From an uncultured Butyricicoccus sp. (GTDB lineage: Bacteria; Bacillota; Clostridia; Oscillospirales; Butyricicoccaceae): 64,000 bases of DNA. Of the stretch, positions 56,545 through 64,000 are shown one piece after another; position 1 is the first letter of the stretch; each line of letters begins with the position of its first letter. A program made the position numbers and the translations under genes. The stretch is taken from the NCBI GenBank assembly GCA_934532985.1, contig CAKTAV010000008.1:20767-84766 (forward strand), written 5' to 3'. Under the pieces are notes generated by a model that saw only the letters and a program-made list of their open reading frames with translations, was not told where the DNA came from and made no database searches.

Positions 56545-57501
56545 CTATGCACGGCGTCCGTCCGCCTGAAAACGAACGGTTCGTGTCGGCTTTTCCCGGC
56601 GGCGCGGCGGACGTTCCTTCGTCTGTCGCTGCGAACCGCCGACAATTTCCGTAATCTCCTGCGTAATCGCCGCCTGACGTGCGCGATTATAGCGCAGCGA
56701 CAAATCCTTCAGCATATCGCGTGCGTTGCTGGTGGAGGAATCCATCGCCATCATGCGGGCGTTCTGCTCCGAGCAGAACGACTCGACCAGTGCGCCAAAG
56801 ACGACACCCTGTACATAACTCGGCACAATGTGTCCCAGTACCTCACGGGCACTCGGCACATAGGTCATCGTCTGGAGATACGGTTTCTCTGCCTCATCCG
56901 GACGCGGCTTCCATACAAACGCGTCCTTATCCAGCGGCAGCAGCTTCTGCACCTTCGGCTTCAGCTTCATCGGTGTAACCATCTCGGTATAGATGATATA
57001 CACTTCGTCCAACTCGCCCGTGCGATACATCTTGATGATCTGCTCGGCGATGTCGCGCGCACGGCGAACCGTCGGGTCCTGTGCCGTATACAGGAACTCA
57101 CCATCTGCCGGCACACCGCGCTCCGTAAAGTACACGCGGCCCACCTGACCGATTAAAAACAGCATCGGCTGCTCTGTGTTCTTCAGCCGCTCTTCCGCCA
57201 AGCGCACGATATTGTGGTTGTATGCACCCGCCAGTCCCTTGTCACCGGTGATGACGATATATCCGACCTTGTGCGTGGCAATGTGCTCGCGCTTATCCAG
57301 ATAGATGTGATTCATCTCCGGGGAGTGATACAAAATATCCGCAATCGTCGCGGTGATTTTCTTGAAAAACGGCTGTACATTGTTCAGCTGCTGCCGTGCC
57401 TTGCGCAGCTTGGAGGACGAAATCAGGTACATCGCGTTGGTGATCTTCAGCGTCTGTTCCACGCTGTCGATGTGGGTGCGAATTTCCTTTAATCCTGCCA
57501 T
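56545..57501 (-). CDS. atpG: F-type ATP synthase gamma subunit with C-terminal extension
   Basis: A 318-residue central-stalk subunit. N-terminal LKEIRTHIDSVEQTLKITNAMYLISSSKLRKA and the C-terminal RMMAMDSSTSNARDMLKDLSLRYNRARQAAITQEITEIVGG are typical. After the usual end (IVGG) there is a basic tail of about 29 residues (Lys/Arg/Pro-rich) not common in the family. It overlaps the end of atpA by 13 bp. Confidence 0.95.
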   Translation of the reverse strand: MAGLKEIRTHIDSVEQTLKITNAMYLISSSKLRKARQQLNNVQPFFKKITATIADILYHSPEMNHIYLDKREHIATHKVGYIVITGDKGLAGAYNHNIVRLAEERLKNTEQPMLFLIGQVGRVYFTERGVPADGEFLYTAQDPTVRRARDIAEQIIKMYRTGELDEVYIIYTEMVTPMKLKPKVQKLLPLDKDAFVWKPRPDEAEKPYLQTMTYVPSAREVLGHIVPSYVQGVVFGALVESFCSEQNARMMAMDSSTSNARDMLKDLSLRYNRARQAAITQEITEIVGGSQRQTKERPPRRREKPTRTVRFQADGRRA

Positions 57502-59006
57502 GATGTGCTCACCTGCTTTTTGTACGCTTCGAGTACCTTGCGGATTTCTTCACCCGCCGTTCCCGGCAGCGTACCGGTGGACTGAATCTCCTTCACCAGC
57601 TCCGGCTGCTCGTCTTGCAGCGCATCCGCAAAGCCCTGTGCAAACTCGTTGACTGTCTTGAGCGGTACGTCATCCAGCAGCTTGTTGGTGGCGACGTACA
57701 GAACGACGGCCTGTCTCCAAACCGGCATCGGATGGCACAGCGGCTGCTTGAGCACCTCCATCAGGCACTTACCGTGATCCAGTGCCTCGCGCGTCTCCTG
57801 ATCCAGATCCGAGCTGAACTGGGTAAATACCTCCAGCTCGCGGAAGCGGGCCAGGTCAATACGCAGCGTACCGGACGTCTTTTTGACCGCCTTGGTCTGG
57901 GCGGCGCCGCCGACACGCGATACCGACAGACCGACGTTGACCGCCGGACGCTGACCGGAGAAGAACAGGTCATTTTCCAGATAAATCTGGCCGTCCGTGA
58001 TGGAAATAACGTTGGTCGGGATGTACGCCGATACGTCGCCCGCCAGCGTCTCGATAATCGGCAGAGCCGTCATGGAACCGCCGCCGTATTCCTTGGTCAA
58101 GCGGCAGGCGCGCTCCAGCAGACGGGAGTGCAGATAAAATACGTCGCCCGGATATGCCTCACGGCCCGGCGAACGGCGCAGCAACAGCGACAGCGTGCGG
58201 TAGGCAACCGCGTGCTTGGACAGATCATCATATACAATCAGGACATCCTTGCCCTTGCTCATGAAGTACTCGCCGATGGCGGCGCCCGCATACGGTGCAA
58301 TGTACTGCTGCGGGGCGGAGTCCGCCGCCGTTGCCGCAACAATAATGCTGTAATCCAGCGCGCCGAATTTCTCCAGCGTGCCGCGCAGGCGTGCAATCGT
58401 CGATGCCTTCTGGCCGATGGCAACGTAAATACAAATCATGTCCTGCCCCTTTTGGTTCAGGATGGCGTCGATCGCAATCGACGTCTTACCGGTCTGTCGG
58501 TCGCCGATAATCAGCTCACGCTGTCCGCGTCCAATCGGTACCATGGCGTCAATCGCCAGAATACCGGTCTGCATCGGCACGGTAACCGGCTCACGGCTGA
58601 CAACGCCGGACGCCTCGTGCTCAATCGGACGGGTTTCGGTGGTCTCGACCGGGCCGAGTCCGTCAATCGGCTCGCCCAGAGCGTTTACCGTGCGTCCCAT
58701 CATCGCTTCACCGACCGGAACATCCGCCGCGCGTCCGGTGCGCTTGACCGTCGAGCCTTCATGCAGACCCGCCTCACTGCCAAGCAGAACGACGCCGACG
58801 CTGTCGCGTTCCAAATTCAGTACGATACCGCGCACGCCGGTCTCAAACTCGACCAGCTCGCCGTATACGGCACGATCCAGTCCGTAGATCGTGGCGATAC
58901 CGTCGCCGATTTCCAATACCGTACCGGTCTCGGCACGCTGGGTACGGTTATCATATTGTGTGATCTCCTCGCGGAGAATTGAAAGTATCTCATCGGAATG
59001 GTTCAA
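57489..59006 (-). CDS. atpA: F-type ATP synthase alpha subunit
   Basis: A 505-residue subunit. Walker A GDRQTGKT, GIATIYGLDRAVYGELVEF in the N-terminal barrel, PAVNVGLSVSRVGGAAQ near the C-terminal part. The TTG at 59006 gives the usual N terminus (NHSDEILSILREEI) with AGAGGGG eight bases before it. A GTG at 59015 overlapping the atpH stop is an alternative but abuts the ribosome site. Confidence 0.96.
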   Translation of the reverse strand: MNHSDEILSILREEITQYDNRTQRAETGTVLEIGDGIATIYGLDRAVYGELVEFETGVRGIVLNLERDSVGVVLLGSEAGLHEGSTVKRTGRAADVPVGEAMMGRTVNALGEPIDGLGPVETTETRPIEHEASGVVSREPVTVPMQTGILAIDAMVPIGRGQRELIIGDRQTGKTSIAIDAILNQKGQDMICIYVAIGQKASTIARLRGTLEKFGALDYSIIVAATAADSAPQQYIAPYAGAAIGEYFMSKGKDVLIVYDDLSKHAVAYRTLSLLLRRSPGREAYPGDVFYLHSRLLERACRLTKEYGGGSMTALPIIETLAGDVSAYIPTNVISITDGQIYLENDLFFSGQRPAVNVGLSVSRVGGAAQTKAVKKTSGTLRIDLARFRELEVFTQFSSDLDQETREALDHGKCLMEVLKQPLCHPMPVWRQAVVLYVATNKLLDDVPLKTVNEFAQGFADALQDEQPELVKEIQSTGTLPGTAGEEIRKVLEAYKKQVSTSWQD

Positions 59007-59011
59007 TCTAG

Positions 59012-59527
59012 TCACCCCTCTTGCAGGCTTTGTGCGAGGGCCCGAAGCTGTCCGCGCACACTCTTATCATAGGTCACCCCGTCTATTTCAAAGGTAAAGC
59101 CGCCAAGCACCTCGGGGTCGATCACAATTTCAAAGGTAAGGGTCTGGTAGCCGTGCCGCTTGCACAGCAGCTTCGCCAGTGCGCTCAGCGCCTCGTCGCC
59201 GGGGTCGCGCGCGCACCGTACCGTACACAGTCCCTCACCGCGTTCCTTCATCTCTAACCGCCGGTACTGCTCCGCAATTTCCGGAAGCAGCGAAAACCGG
59301 TTTTTTTCTGCCAGAACCTCATAAAACCGCAGCAGATGCTCGTCGTTTGTGAAGTCCGGCAGACGACGTAGCACCGCCGTTTTTTCCTTCGGCTCAACCG
59401 CCGGAGAGCACAGCGCCTCCCACAGCGGCTGATTTTCGGTCAGATAGGCCATGGTCACCCGCAGACTCTGCCGGGAGCATCCGGCCTCTCGCAGTGCGGC
59501 GGCGTAATTGGTCGCAGCCGTGCTCAT
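59012..59527 (-). CDS. atpH: F-type ATP synthase delta subunit
   Basis: A 171-residue peripheral-stalk subunit. ATNYAAALREAG at the start and VIDPEVLGGFTFEIDGVTYDKSVRGQLRALAQSL at the end are family-typical. ATGA overlap with atpF. Confidence 0.93.
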   Translation of the reverse strand: MSTAATNYAAALREAGCSRQSLRVTMAYLTENQPLWEALCSPAVEPKEKTAVLRRLPDFTNDEHLLRFYEVLAEKNRFSLLPEIAEQYRRLEMKERGEGLCTVRCARDPGDEALSALAKLLCKRHGYQTLTFEIVIDPEVLGGFTFEIDGVTYDKSVRGQLRALAQSLQEG

Positions 59528-60012
59528 ACCTCGTCACCCGCTTCGTCTAAGAACGAATCCAGCATCGCGCGGTCGGTGTCGGCATTCAGCGTGTGCTGCG
59601 ATACCTTCGCCGTGGTCATGAGTACCAGCGCGGCGATTTCGCTCTTCGCCTGTGCCATCATCGCGGCGTGATCCGTCTCGCGCTGACGTGCCGCCTGCTC
59701 ATTCAGACGTTGTACGTCCTGCTCCGCCTCGTCCATACGGCGGCTGTACGCCAGCTCGGCCCGCTTCTGCGCCTCTTTGATGATACGCGCCGCTTCACCC
59801 TGCGCCTCTGCCAGCTGCCGTGTGTACTCTTCCTTTTCATGCTCCGCATCTTGCAAACGGGCGTCCGCCTGATCCAGCGTATCCGCAACGCTCTTCGCCC
59901 GGTCATCCATCATTTTGGTGACGGGGCCGAACAGGAAGTGTCTCATCAGCAAATACAGGATCAACAGGTTGACGAACACCCAGATGATTTGCGTGTTTAA
60001 ATTCAGAATCAT
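59524..60012 (-). CDS. atpF: F-type ATP synthase b subunit
   Basis: A 162-residue stator protein: one N-terminal membrane helix (IIWVFVNLLILYLLMRHFLF) and a long charged coiled coil (MDDRAKSVADTLDQADARLQDAEHEKEEY). GGAGG precedes ATG 60012. Confidence 0.95.
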   Translation of the reverse strand: MILNLNTQIIWVFVNLLILYLLMRHFLFGPVTKMMDDRAKSVADTLDQADARLQDAEHEKEEYTRQLAEAQGEAARIIKEAQKRAELAYSRRMDEAEQDVQRLNEQAARQRETDHAAMMAQAKSEIAALVLMTTAKVSQHTLNADTDRAMLDSFLDEAGDEV

Positions 60013-60028
60013 CTGGTAACGCCTCCGA

Positions 60029-60244
60029 TCAGCCCATGAAGATCAGCAGGATACCAATCAGGAAGCCGTAGATAGCGGTTGCCTCTGCCAGCGCACAGCC
60101 AAGAATCAGGTTCTTGCTGATCTGTCCCGCCGCCTCCGGCTGACGTGCGATGGCCTCCGAAGACTTTGCCGTGGCAAAACCAATGCCCAGACCTGCACCA
60201 ATACCAGTCAATACCGCAATACCTGCGCCAATTGCTACACTCAT
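60029..60244 (-). CDS. atpE: F-type ATP synthase c subunit
   Basis: A 71-residue two-helix ring subunit with the polar loop ARQPEAAGQ and the ion-carrying Glu in LAEATAIYG. The residue after that Glu is Ala, not Ser/Thr, and helix 1 has GLGIGFATAK where Na+ enzymes carry a Gln, so coupling is probably to protons (inference). AGGAGG precedes ATG 60244. Confidence 0.95.
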   Translation of the reverse strand: MSVAIGAGIAVLTGIGAGLGIGFATAKSSEAIARQPEAAGQISKNLILGCALAEATAIYGFLIGILLIFMG

Positions 60245-60310
60245 TTTTCGTTCCTCCTAAAAATATAGATTGAATAATGTAATACAAAAAATATCGTTTG
60301 TTTCGTTTGC

Positions 60311-60997
60311 TTACTCCAGCGACTCCGCCAAGAACAGTGTCGTCAGGAATACAAAGACCAGCGTCTGAATCAGTCCGTCAAAAATATCAAAGTACAGACT
60401 GAACGGAATCGGCAGTACCACTGGGAATACCAGCTTAATCAGCTCCATAATAACGAAGCCGGCGAAGATATTACCGAACAGTCGCATACACAGCGACAGC
60501 GGACGAATGCCGATTTCCAGCACGTTCAGCGGCGCGACAATCGCAACCGGATGTGCAAACTGTTTGAGGCCGCCGGTCAGTCCGTGATAACGGAATCGTG
60601 CGCCATAGATCAATACCGCACTCATAATGGCCAGACCCGCCGTGACGTTCAAATCCTTCGTCGGCGGCGCAATGCCCACCAGACCGGACAGATTTGCCAG
60701 CGCCAGATACAGTGCAATCGTACCCAAATACGGGGCAAACGCACGCCAGTATTTTTCGCCCAGCGTGTCCTTGCAGAAATTATTCATAAACCCGACAAAG
60801 GCCTCCGCCACAATTTGCTTGCGTCCCGGCCGCTGCTTCAGGTCATGCGTCAGCCAAATCGCCAGCGCAACCAGAATCAGCATGATTCCCCACGTGACCA
60901 CCGTTGACTGCGGTACCGGAATTCCGCCGAACAACGGAATTTCAAAGGCAACCTTATTTTGCAGCAGCTCATTCAGCTCTGATTTGATGCCCTCCAA
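60311..60997 (-). CDS. atpB: F-type ATP synthase a subunit
   Basis: A 228-residue membrane subunit. LCMRLFGNIFAGFVIMELI contains the essential Arg of the proton path; NLSGLVGIAPPTKDLNVTAGLA is also typical. The only plausible start is TTG 60997, with AAGGTGG upstream. First gene of the operon atpBEFHAGDC; no atpI is seen upstream. Confidence 0.94.
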   Translation of the reverse strand: MEGIKSELNELLQNKVAFEIPLFGGIPVPQSTVVTWGIMLILVALAIWLTHDLKQRPGRKQIVAEAFVGFMNNFCKDTLGEKYWRAFAPYLGTIALYLALANLSGLVGIAPPTKDLNVTAGLAIMSAVLIYGARFRYHGLTGGLKQFAHPVAIVAPLNVLEIGIRPLSLCMRLFGNIFAGFVIMELIKLVFPVVLPIPFSLYFDIFDGLIQTLVFVFLTTLFLAESLE

Positions 60998-61216
60998 TGC
61001 TTCTCACACCACCTTTTTTCGGAATCTGACCCTATTTTAGGTGCGAAGTTACCCATTCGCAACCTTTCGAAAGTTAAAAAACGACTTAAGAAAGTAAAAA
61101 AAGGCTTAAAAAAGTATAAAAATCCAAATGATATTCTTTAACACAATCGAAATTTGCCGATTCCTCACAAATATGATATGATAAAAAAGAAATACTATCG
61201 CGAGGTATTTGGATTT

Positions 61217-62827
61217 ATGGCAAGTAATACAACGTCTCAATCCACCTTATACGGGCAGATCCGCACCATGCTGCTACTCGGTATTATACTAACCCTGCTG
61301 CTGTCGCTCGGCGCAAGCTTTGCGCTGAGTCTGTCGCAGGAGAGCCGCGCCCGTGACCAAGCACTCATCAGCGCAGCACAGGTTGCCGCCAACGCCCCGA
61401 CATTGATGGATGAATTTGACGCGGGGCAGATTGCGGGCTACAGCCGCCGCACGGTGGTCAAGGTTTCCAACGTCGATGTATTTGCCGTCTATGACCGGAA
61501 TGGCAAAGCGATTGCGTTTTACGACCTCGCATCCGGTTCAGATGATCCCTCCGCTTTGCAGCCGCTGAGCAAGCATGTGATGAATTACTTCTCCGGTGGA
61601 GAGGATACGTTGCTGTATAACGGCGAAGCACCGCTCGGCACGGATCGCTGCGCCTATGCCACGGTCTATGACCGCGATGGAAAGCTGATCGGCTTTGCCA
61701 TGGCGGGTATTTATATGCGCTCCATTCGCCGCGTCGTGCTGCGTATGCTGTTATTTCATCTGCTTGCCGGCGCCGGCGCACTGCTCATCGGCGGCTTTTT
61801 GAGCCTGCACCTGTCGCGGCGCATCAAGGATGAGCTGCTTGGCTATGAGCCGGATGTGTTCCGCAAGCTGTTTTTACAGCGCACCGATATTCTGGACGCG
61901 CTGGATGAAGGCATGCTTGCGATTGATGAGGACGCCAACGTCATCTATATCAACCGCGCGGCCTCGGATATGCTACGCATCGCGCAGAGCGACGCTCTCG
62001 GGCAGCCGCTGGCGGCGATTTATCCGCGCTCGACGATTGCGCGCGTCATGCAGACCGGAGTGGCAGAATATAATATCAGTTTGGAGTCCATCACCCATGT
62101 CTCAGTCATCTCGGACCGCATTCCGCTGTACCGCAACGGAAAAATTGAGGGCGCGATTGCCATTTTCCGCAACCGCACCGAGGCGACCAAGCTCGCGCAG
62201 GATCTCACCGGCGTACAGCACATTGTAGAAGCGCTGCGCGCCTATACCCATGAATTTACGAATAAGCTGCATGTCATTCTCGGTCTGCTGCAATTGGGCG
62301 AAACCAAACGCGCCGAGGAATATGTACTGAGTATCACACAGACCCGCGTGCAGTCGATTGATTATATCAGCGACCGCATTCACGATCCGTCTGTCGCCGC
62401 CCTGCTCATCGGCAAGGCATATCGCGCGGCGGAGCTGAACATTCGCTTTACCCTTGATCCAAGCAGCGTTCTGCTGGGAAATGGACAATATATGCCGGTT
62501 TCCGGTCTGATTACCGTCCTTGGCAATCTGATCGAAAACGCCTTTGACGCCATGCGCACCGCCCCAGCAGACGTTCCCAGCGAGGTCACTGTCAGCATTC
62601 GCGAGGGCAAGCGCGGCCTGCTGCTCAGCGTGGACGACACCGGCCCGGGCATCCCGCCGGAAATCCGCGACCGGATTTTCCAGCGCGGCTTTTCCACCAA
62701 GGGCGAGGGACGCGGTACGGGACTGGCGCTCGTGCGCGATGTGATTGAGGCCTATCACGGCACGATCCGCGTGGAATCCGAGCCGGGCGTCGGCACTTCA
62801 TTTATCATCACGCTGTCCGGAAATTAA
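61217..62827 (+). CDS. CitA/DcuS-type sensor histidine kinase
   Basis: A 536-residue kinase. Two membrane helices (about 16-36 and 175-200) flank an extracellular PAS-like sensor domain (VDVFAVYDRNGKAIAFYD..YATVYDRDGKLIGFAMAG). A cytoplasmic PAS follows (ILDALDEGMLAIDEDANVIYINRAA), then the phospho-acceptor AYTHEFTNKLHVILGLLQLGE and the ATPase motifs NLIENAFDAM, DDTGPGIPPEIRDRIFQRGFSTK, GRGTGLALV. This family senses citrate, fumarate, malate or similar acids. ATG 61217 is chosen on the family N terminus; GAGG lies about 11 bases before. Followed 68 bp later by its response regulator. Confidence 0.93.
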   Translation: MASNTTSQSTLYGQIRTMLLLGIILTLLLSLGASFALSLSQESRARDQALISAAQVAANAPTLMDEFDAGQIAGYSRRTVVKVSNVDVFAVYDRNGKAIAFYDLASGSDDPSALQPLSKHVMNYFSGGEDTLLYNGEAPLGTDRCAYATVYDRDGKLIGFAMAGIYMRSIRRVVLRMLLFHLLAGAGALLIGGFLSLHLSRRIKDELLGYEPDVFRKLFLQRTDILDALDEGMLAIDEDANVIYINRAASDMLRIAQSDALGQPLAAIYPRSTIARVMQTGVAEYNISLESITHVSVISDRIPLYRNGKIEGAIAIFRNRTEATKLAQDLTGVQHIVEALRAYTHEFTNKLHVILGLLQLGETKRAEEYVLSITQTRVQSIDYISDRIHDPSVAALLIGKAYRAAELNIRFTLDPSSVLLGNGQYMPVSGLITVLGNLIENAFDAMRTAPADVPSEVTVSIREGKRGLLLSVDDTGPGIPPEIRDRIFQRGFSTKGEGRGTGLALVRDVIEAYHGTIRVESEPGVGTSFIITLSGN

Positions 62828-62895
62828 CAGCCTGTGGAAAACTCTGTGGTTTTCGCGCTAAATCTATATCATATACACAACAGGAGAGTTGAACT

Positions 62896-63576
62896 TTGTA
62901 TCGTACCGTTATTATTGAGGATGATCCGGTTATCACCCTTCTCAACCAACGTTATATTGAAAAAGATTCTCGGTTTACCGTCGTGCGCACCTTTTCCGCC
63001 GCGCATACGGCTCTGTTTTGGCTTCGCCGTAATCCGGTGGATCTGATTATTTTGGATGTTTATATGCCGCAGATGAACGGTCTGGATCTGCTACGCGCTC
63101 TGCGCACGGAGGGCGTGGACGCGGATGTCATTATGGTCACCTCTGCCAACGACGCCGCCACGATTGAAGCGTTTATGCGACTCGGCGTGACGGACTATCT
63201 CATCAAGCCGTTTGGCTATGAGCGCTATCAGTACGCGCTGGAGACCTTCTGCAACCGCCGCTCCGCGATTCACGACGGACGGTATACGCAAAATGAGCTG
63301 GACAACGCCCTGCTGCATGTTCCGGCACAGGGCATCGGCGCGGTTGCACCGCCCAAGGGCTTGCAGCCGCAGACACTGGAGAAAATTGAAACCTATCTGC
63401 GTGAGCATCCGCAGGAGGGACATACCTGTGATGACATCGCGTCACATGTCGGTCTCTCCGTCGTCACTGTACGTCGATATGTCAATTATCTTGTAGAACA
63501 GCATACCATCCTCAGCGATATGGATTATAATACCGGCGGACGGCCGTGTATTCTGTATCGGATTGAAGAGGGATGA
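62896..63576 (+). CDS. CitB/DcuR-type response regulator
   Basis: A 226-residue regulator. Receiver: VIIEDDPVITLLNQ, LIILDVYMPQMNG with the phospho-Asp, MVTSAN, YLIKPFGYERY with the conserved Lys. A C-terminal HTH follows (CDDIASHVGLSVVTVRRYVNYLVEQH). TTG start with AGGAGAG seven bases upstream. No dicarboxylate transporter is adjacent inside the window, so the target is unknown. Confidence 0.93.
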   Translation: MYRTVIIEDDPVITLLNQRYIEKDSRFTVVRTFSAAHTALFWLRRNPVDLIILDVYMPQMNGLDLLRALRTEGVDADVIMVTSANDAATIEAFMRLGVTDYLIKPFGYERYQYALETFCNRRSAIHDGRYTQNELDNALLHVPAQGIGAVAPPKGLQPQTLEKIETYLREHPQEGHTCDDIASHVGLSVVTVRRYVNYLVEQHTILSDMDYNTGGRPCILYRIEEG

Positions 63577-63594
63577 GAAGTTATATTGTACTTA

Positions 63595-63631
63595 AAAAGG
63601 GTCTGTTGCGTCGTTTGCAACAGACCCTTTT
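63595..63631 (+). terminator. Terminator of the two-component operon
   Basis: AAAAGGGTCTGTTGC / GCAACAGACCCTTTT stem. Confidence 0.9.
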
Positions 63632-63654
63632 CATTATATCGCGTTTTACGTCTA

Positions 63655-63905
63655 TTCTCAGAGTAAATCTTACTGTCTTTAGCTTCCTTGTGCAAACGGG
63701 CCGCGTTGTGCCGGTGGCACATGAGCGTAGCGAAAGCGGGATGGATTTGCGAAGCAAATCCTGAGGGATTGTACGCTTACATCAAGATCTGAGCTAACCG
63801 TTAGCCGACAACCCCTCTGACGCAGCAAGCTGCGCCATCTCCCCTTGCACAGGGGCGATTTTAGTGTGAACTTTTCACTGCCTATTCTCAGCGTAAAGCT
63901 CACCT
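63655..63905. repeat. Dispersed intergenic repeats, two units
   Basis: Unit 1 (63655-63780): CAGAGTAAATCTTAC..TTGTGCAAACG..GGCACATGAGCG..GGGATTGTACG. Unit 2 (63795-63900): TTAGCCGACAACCCCTCTGACGCAG..CTCCCCTTGCACAGGGGCGAT. Both families recur elsewhere in the window. No gene. Confidence 0.7.
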
Positions 63906-63929
63906 TCCCCATCTCTCTCAACCAAAAAA

Positions 63930-63956
63930 GTCCCCGATACTAAGTATCGGGGACTC
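63930..63956 (-). terminator. Terminator of a gene entering from the right
   Basis: AGTCCCCGATACT-A-AGTATCGGGGACT; on the minus strand followed by TTTTTT. Confidence 0.85.
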
Positions 63957-63985
63957 ATTAAAATTTTGGGGATTACAAGTATCGC

Positions 63986-64000
63986 TTACTTAGCAGCCTT
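63986..64000 (-). CDS. Possible 3' end of a minus-strand gene
   Basis: Read on the minus strand the last bases give Lys-Ala-Ala-Lys then TAA, 30 bp before a strong terminator. This looks like the tail of a gene lying outside the window; the product cannot be told. Confidence 0.35.
   Translation of the reverse strand, partial: KAAK

Noticed and set aside
57615..58982. 455-codon ORF antisense to atpA
   Set aside because: Shadow frame; the minus strand carries the full alpha-subunit sequence.
1..64000. tRNA or rRNA genes
   Set aside because: No cloverleaf with a conserved GTTCRA arm or rRNA signature noticed by eye; a tRNAscan/Infernal run would be decisive.

Overview
The window looks like a chromosomal segment of an endospore-forming, anaerobic Clostridia of the Oscillospirales/Butyricicoccaceae kind (Agathobaculum- or Butyricicoccus-like). 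That assignment is inference: it rests on moderate-to-high GC core genes, AGGAGG ribosome sites, spoIID/spoIIQ, an F-type ATP synthase operon together with a V-type ATPase gene at the left edge, and many TetR/XRE regulators. I saw no rRNA, tRNA, CRISPR array, transposase or prophage structural module.

Layout. 0-10 kb: end of a V-type ATPase subunit D gene, a ProC-like reductase, azlCD, a panE remnant, sir2 plus nitroreductase, two coupled YhgE/Pip membrane proteins and an HD-domain protein. 10-15 kb: a TetR regulator divergent from an ornithine-cyclodeaminase-like / tautomerase / proline-racemase-like operon that could degrade a hydroxyproline, then a Gfo/Idh/MocA dehydrogenase. 15-21 kb: a dispersed-repeat block and a four-gene GldA/GldF/GldG/DUF4340 ABC operon. 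21-23 kb: a secreted NlpC/P60 hydrolase followed by a small secreted Fn3-like protein. 23-27 kb: spoIID-spoIIQ and citrate synthase. 27-30 kb: a zinc-type module (CzrA-like ArsR, DUF308 protein, His-rich COG0523 GTPase, second CobW GTPase with a YcgQ-like C terminus) bracketed by 117-bp direct repeats. 31-36 kb: an xre-cupin/potABCD polyamine operon whose PotA carries an extra repeat-rich insertion.

36.3-47 kb is the most unusual part. A 684-residue protein with three phage-tail-fibre-like repeats and a C-terminal CHAP-type Cys/His/Glu hydrolase domain (A1) is followed by a strict alternation of a secreted basic Fn3-like protein (B1 to B5) and 5'-truncated copies of the hydrolase gene (A2 to A5, plus a 31-bp relic A6). 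Every B gene has its own promoter, ribosome site, signal peptide and terminator. The A fragments have no promoter or ribosome site that I can see, but all keep part of the segment just upstream of the catalytic domain. This is the layout of polymorphic toxins with orphan toxin/immunity cassettes. I propose a wall-hydrolase toxin, exported immunity proteins, and a bank of silent cassettes for recombination into A1.

47-64 kb: murI, a TetR/MMPL pair, tyrA, a small phage-like regulatory cluster, another TetR, a 46-residue small protein behind a promoter, leader hairpin and 35-bp palindrome, the complete atpBEFHAGDC operon, and a CitA/DcuS-type two-component system. Several families of intergenic repeats are scattered through the window.
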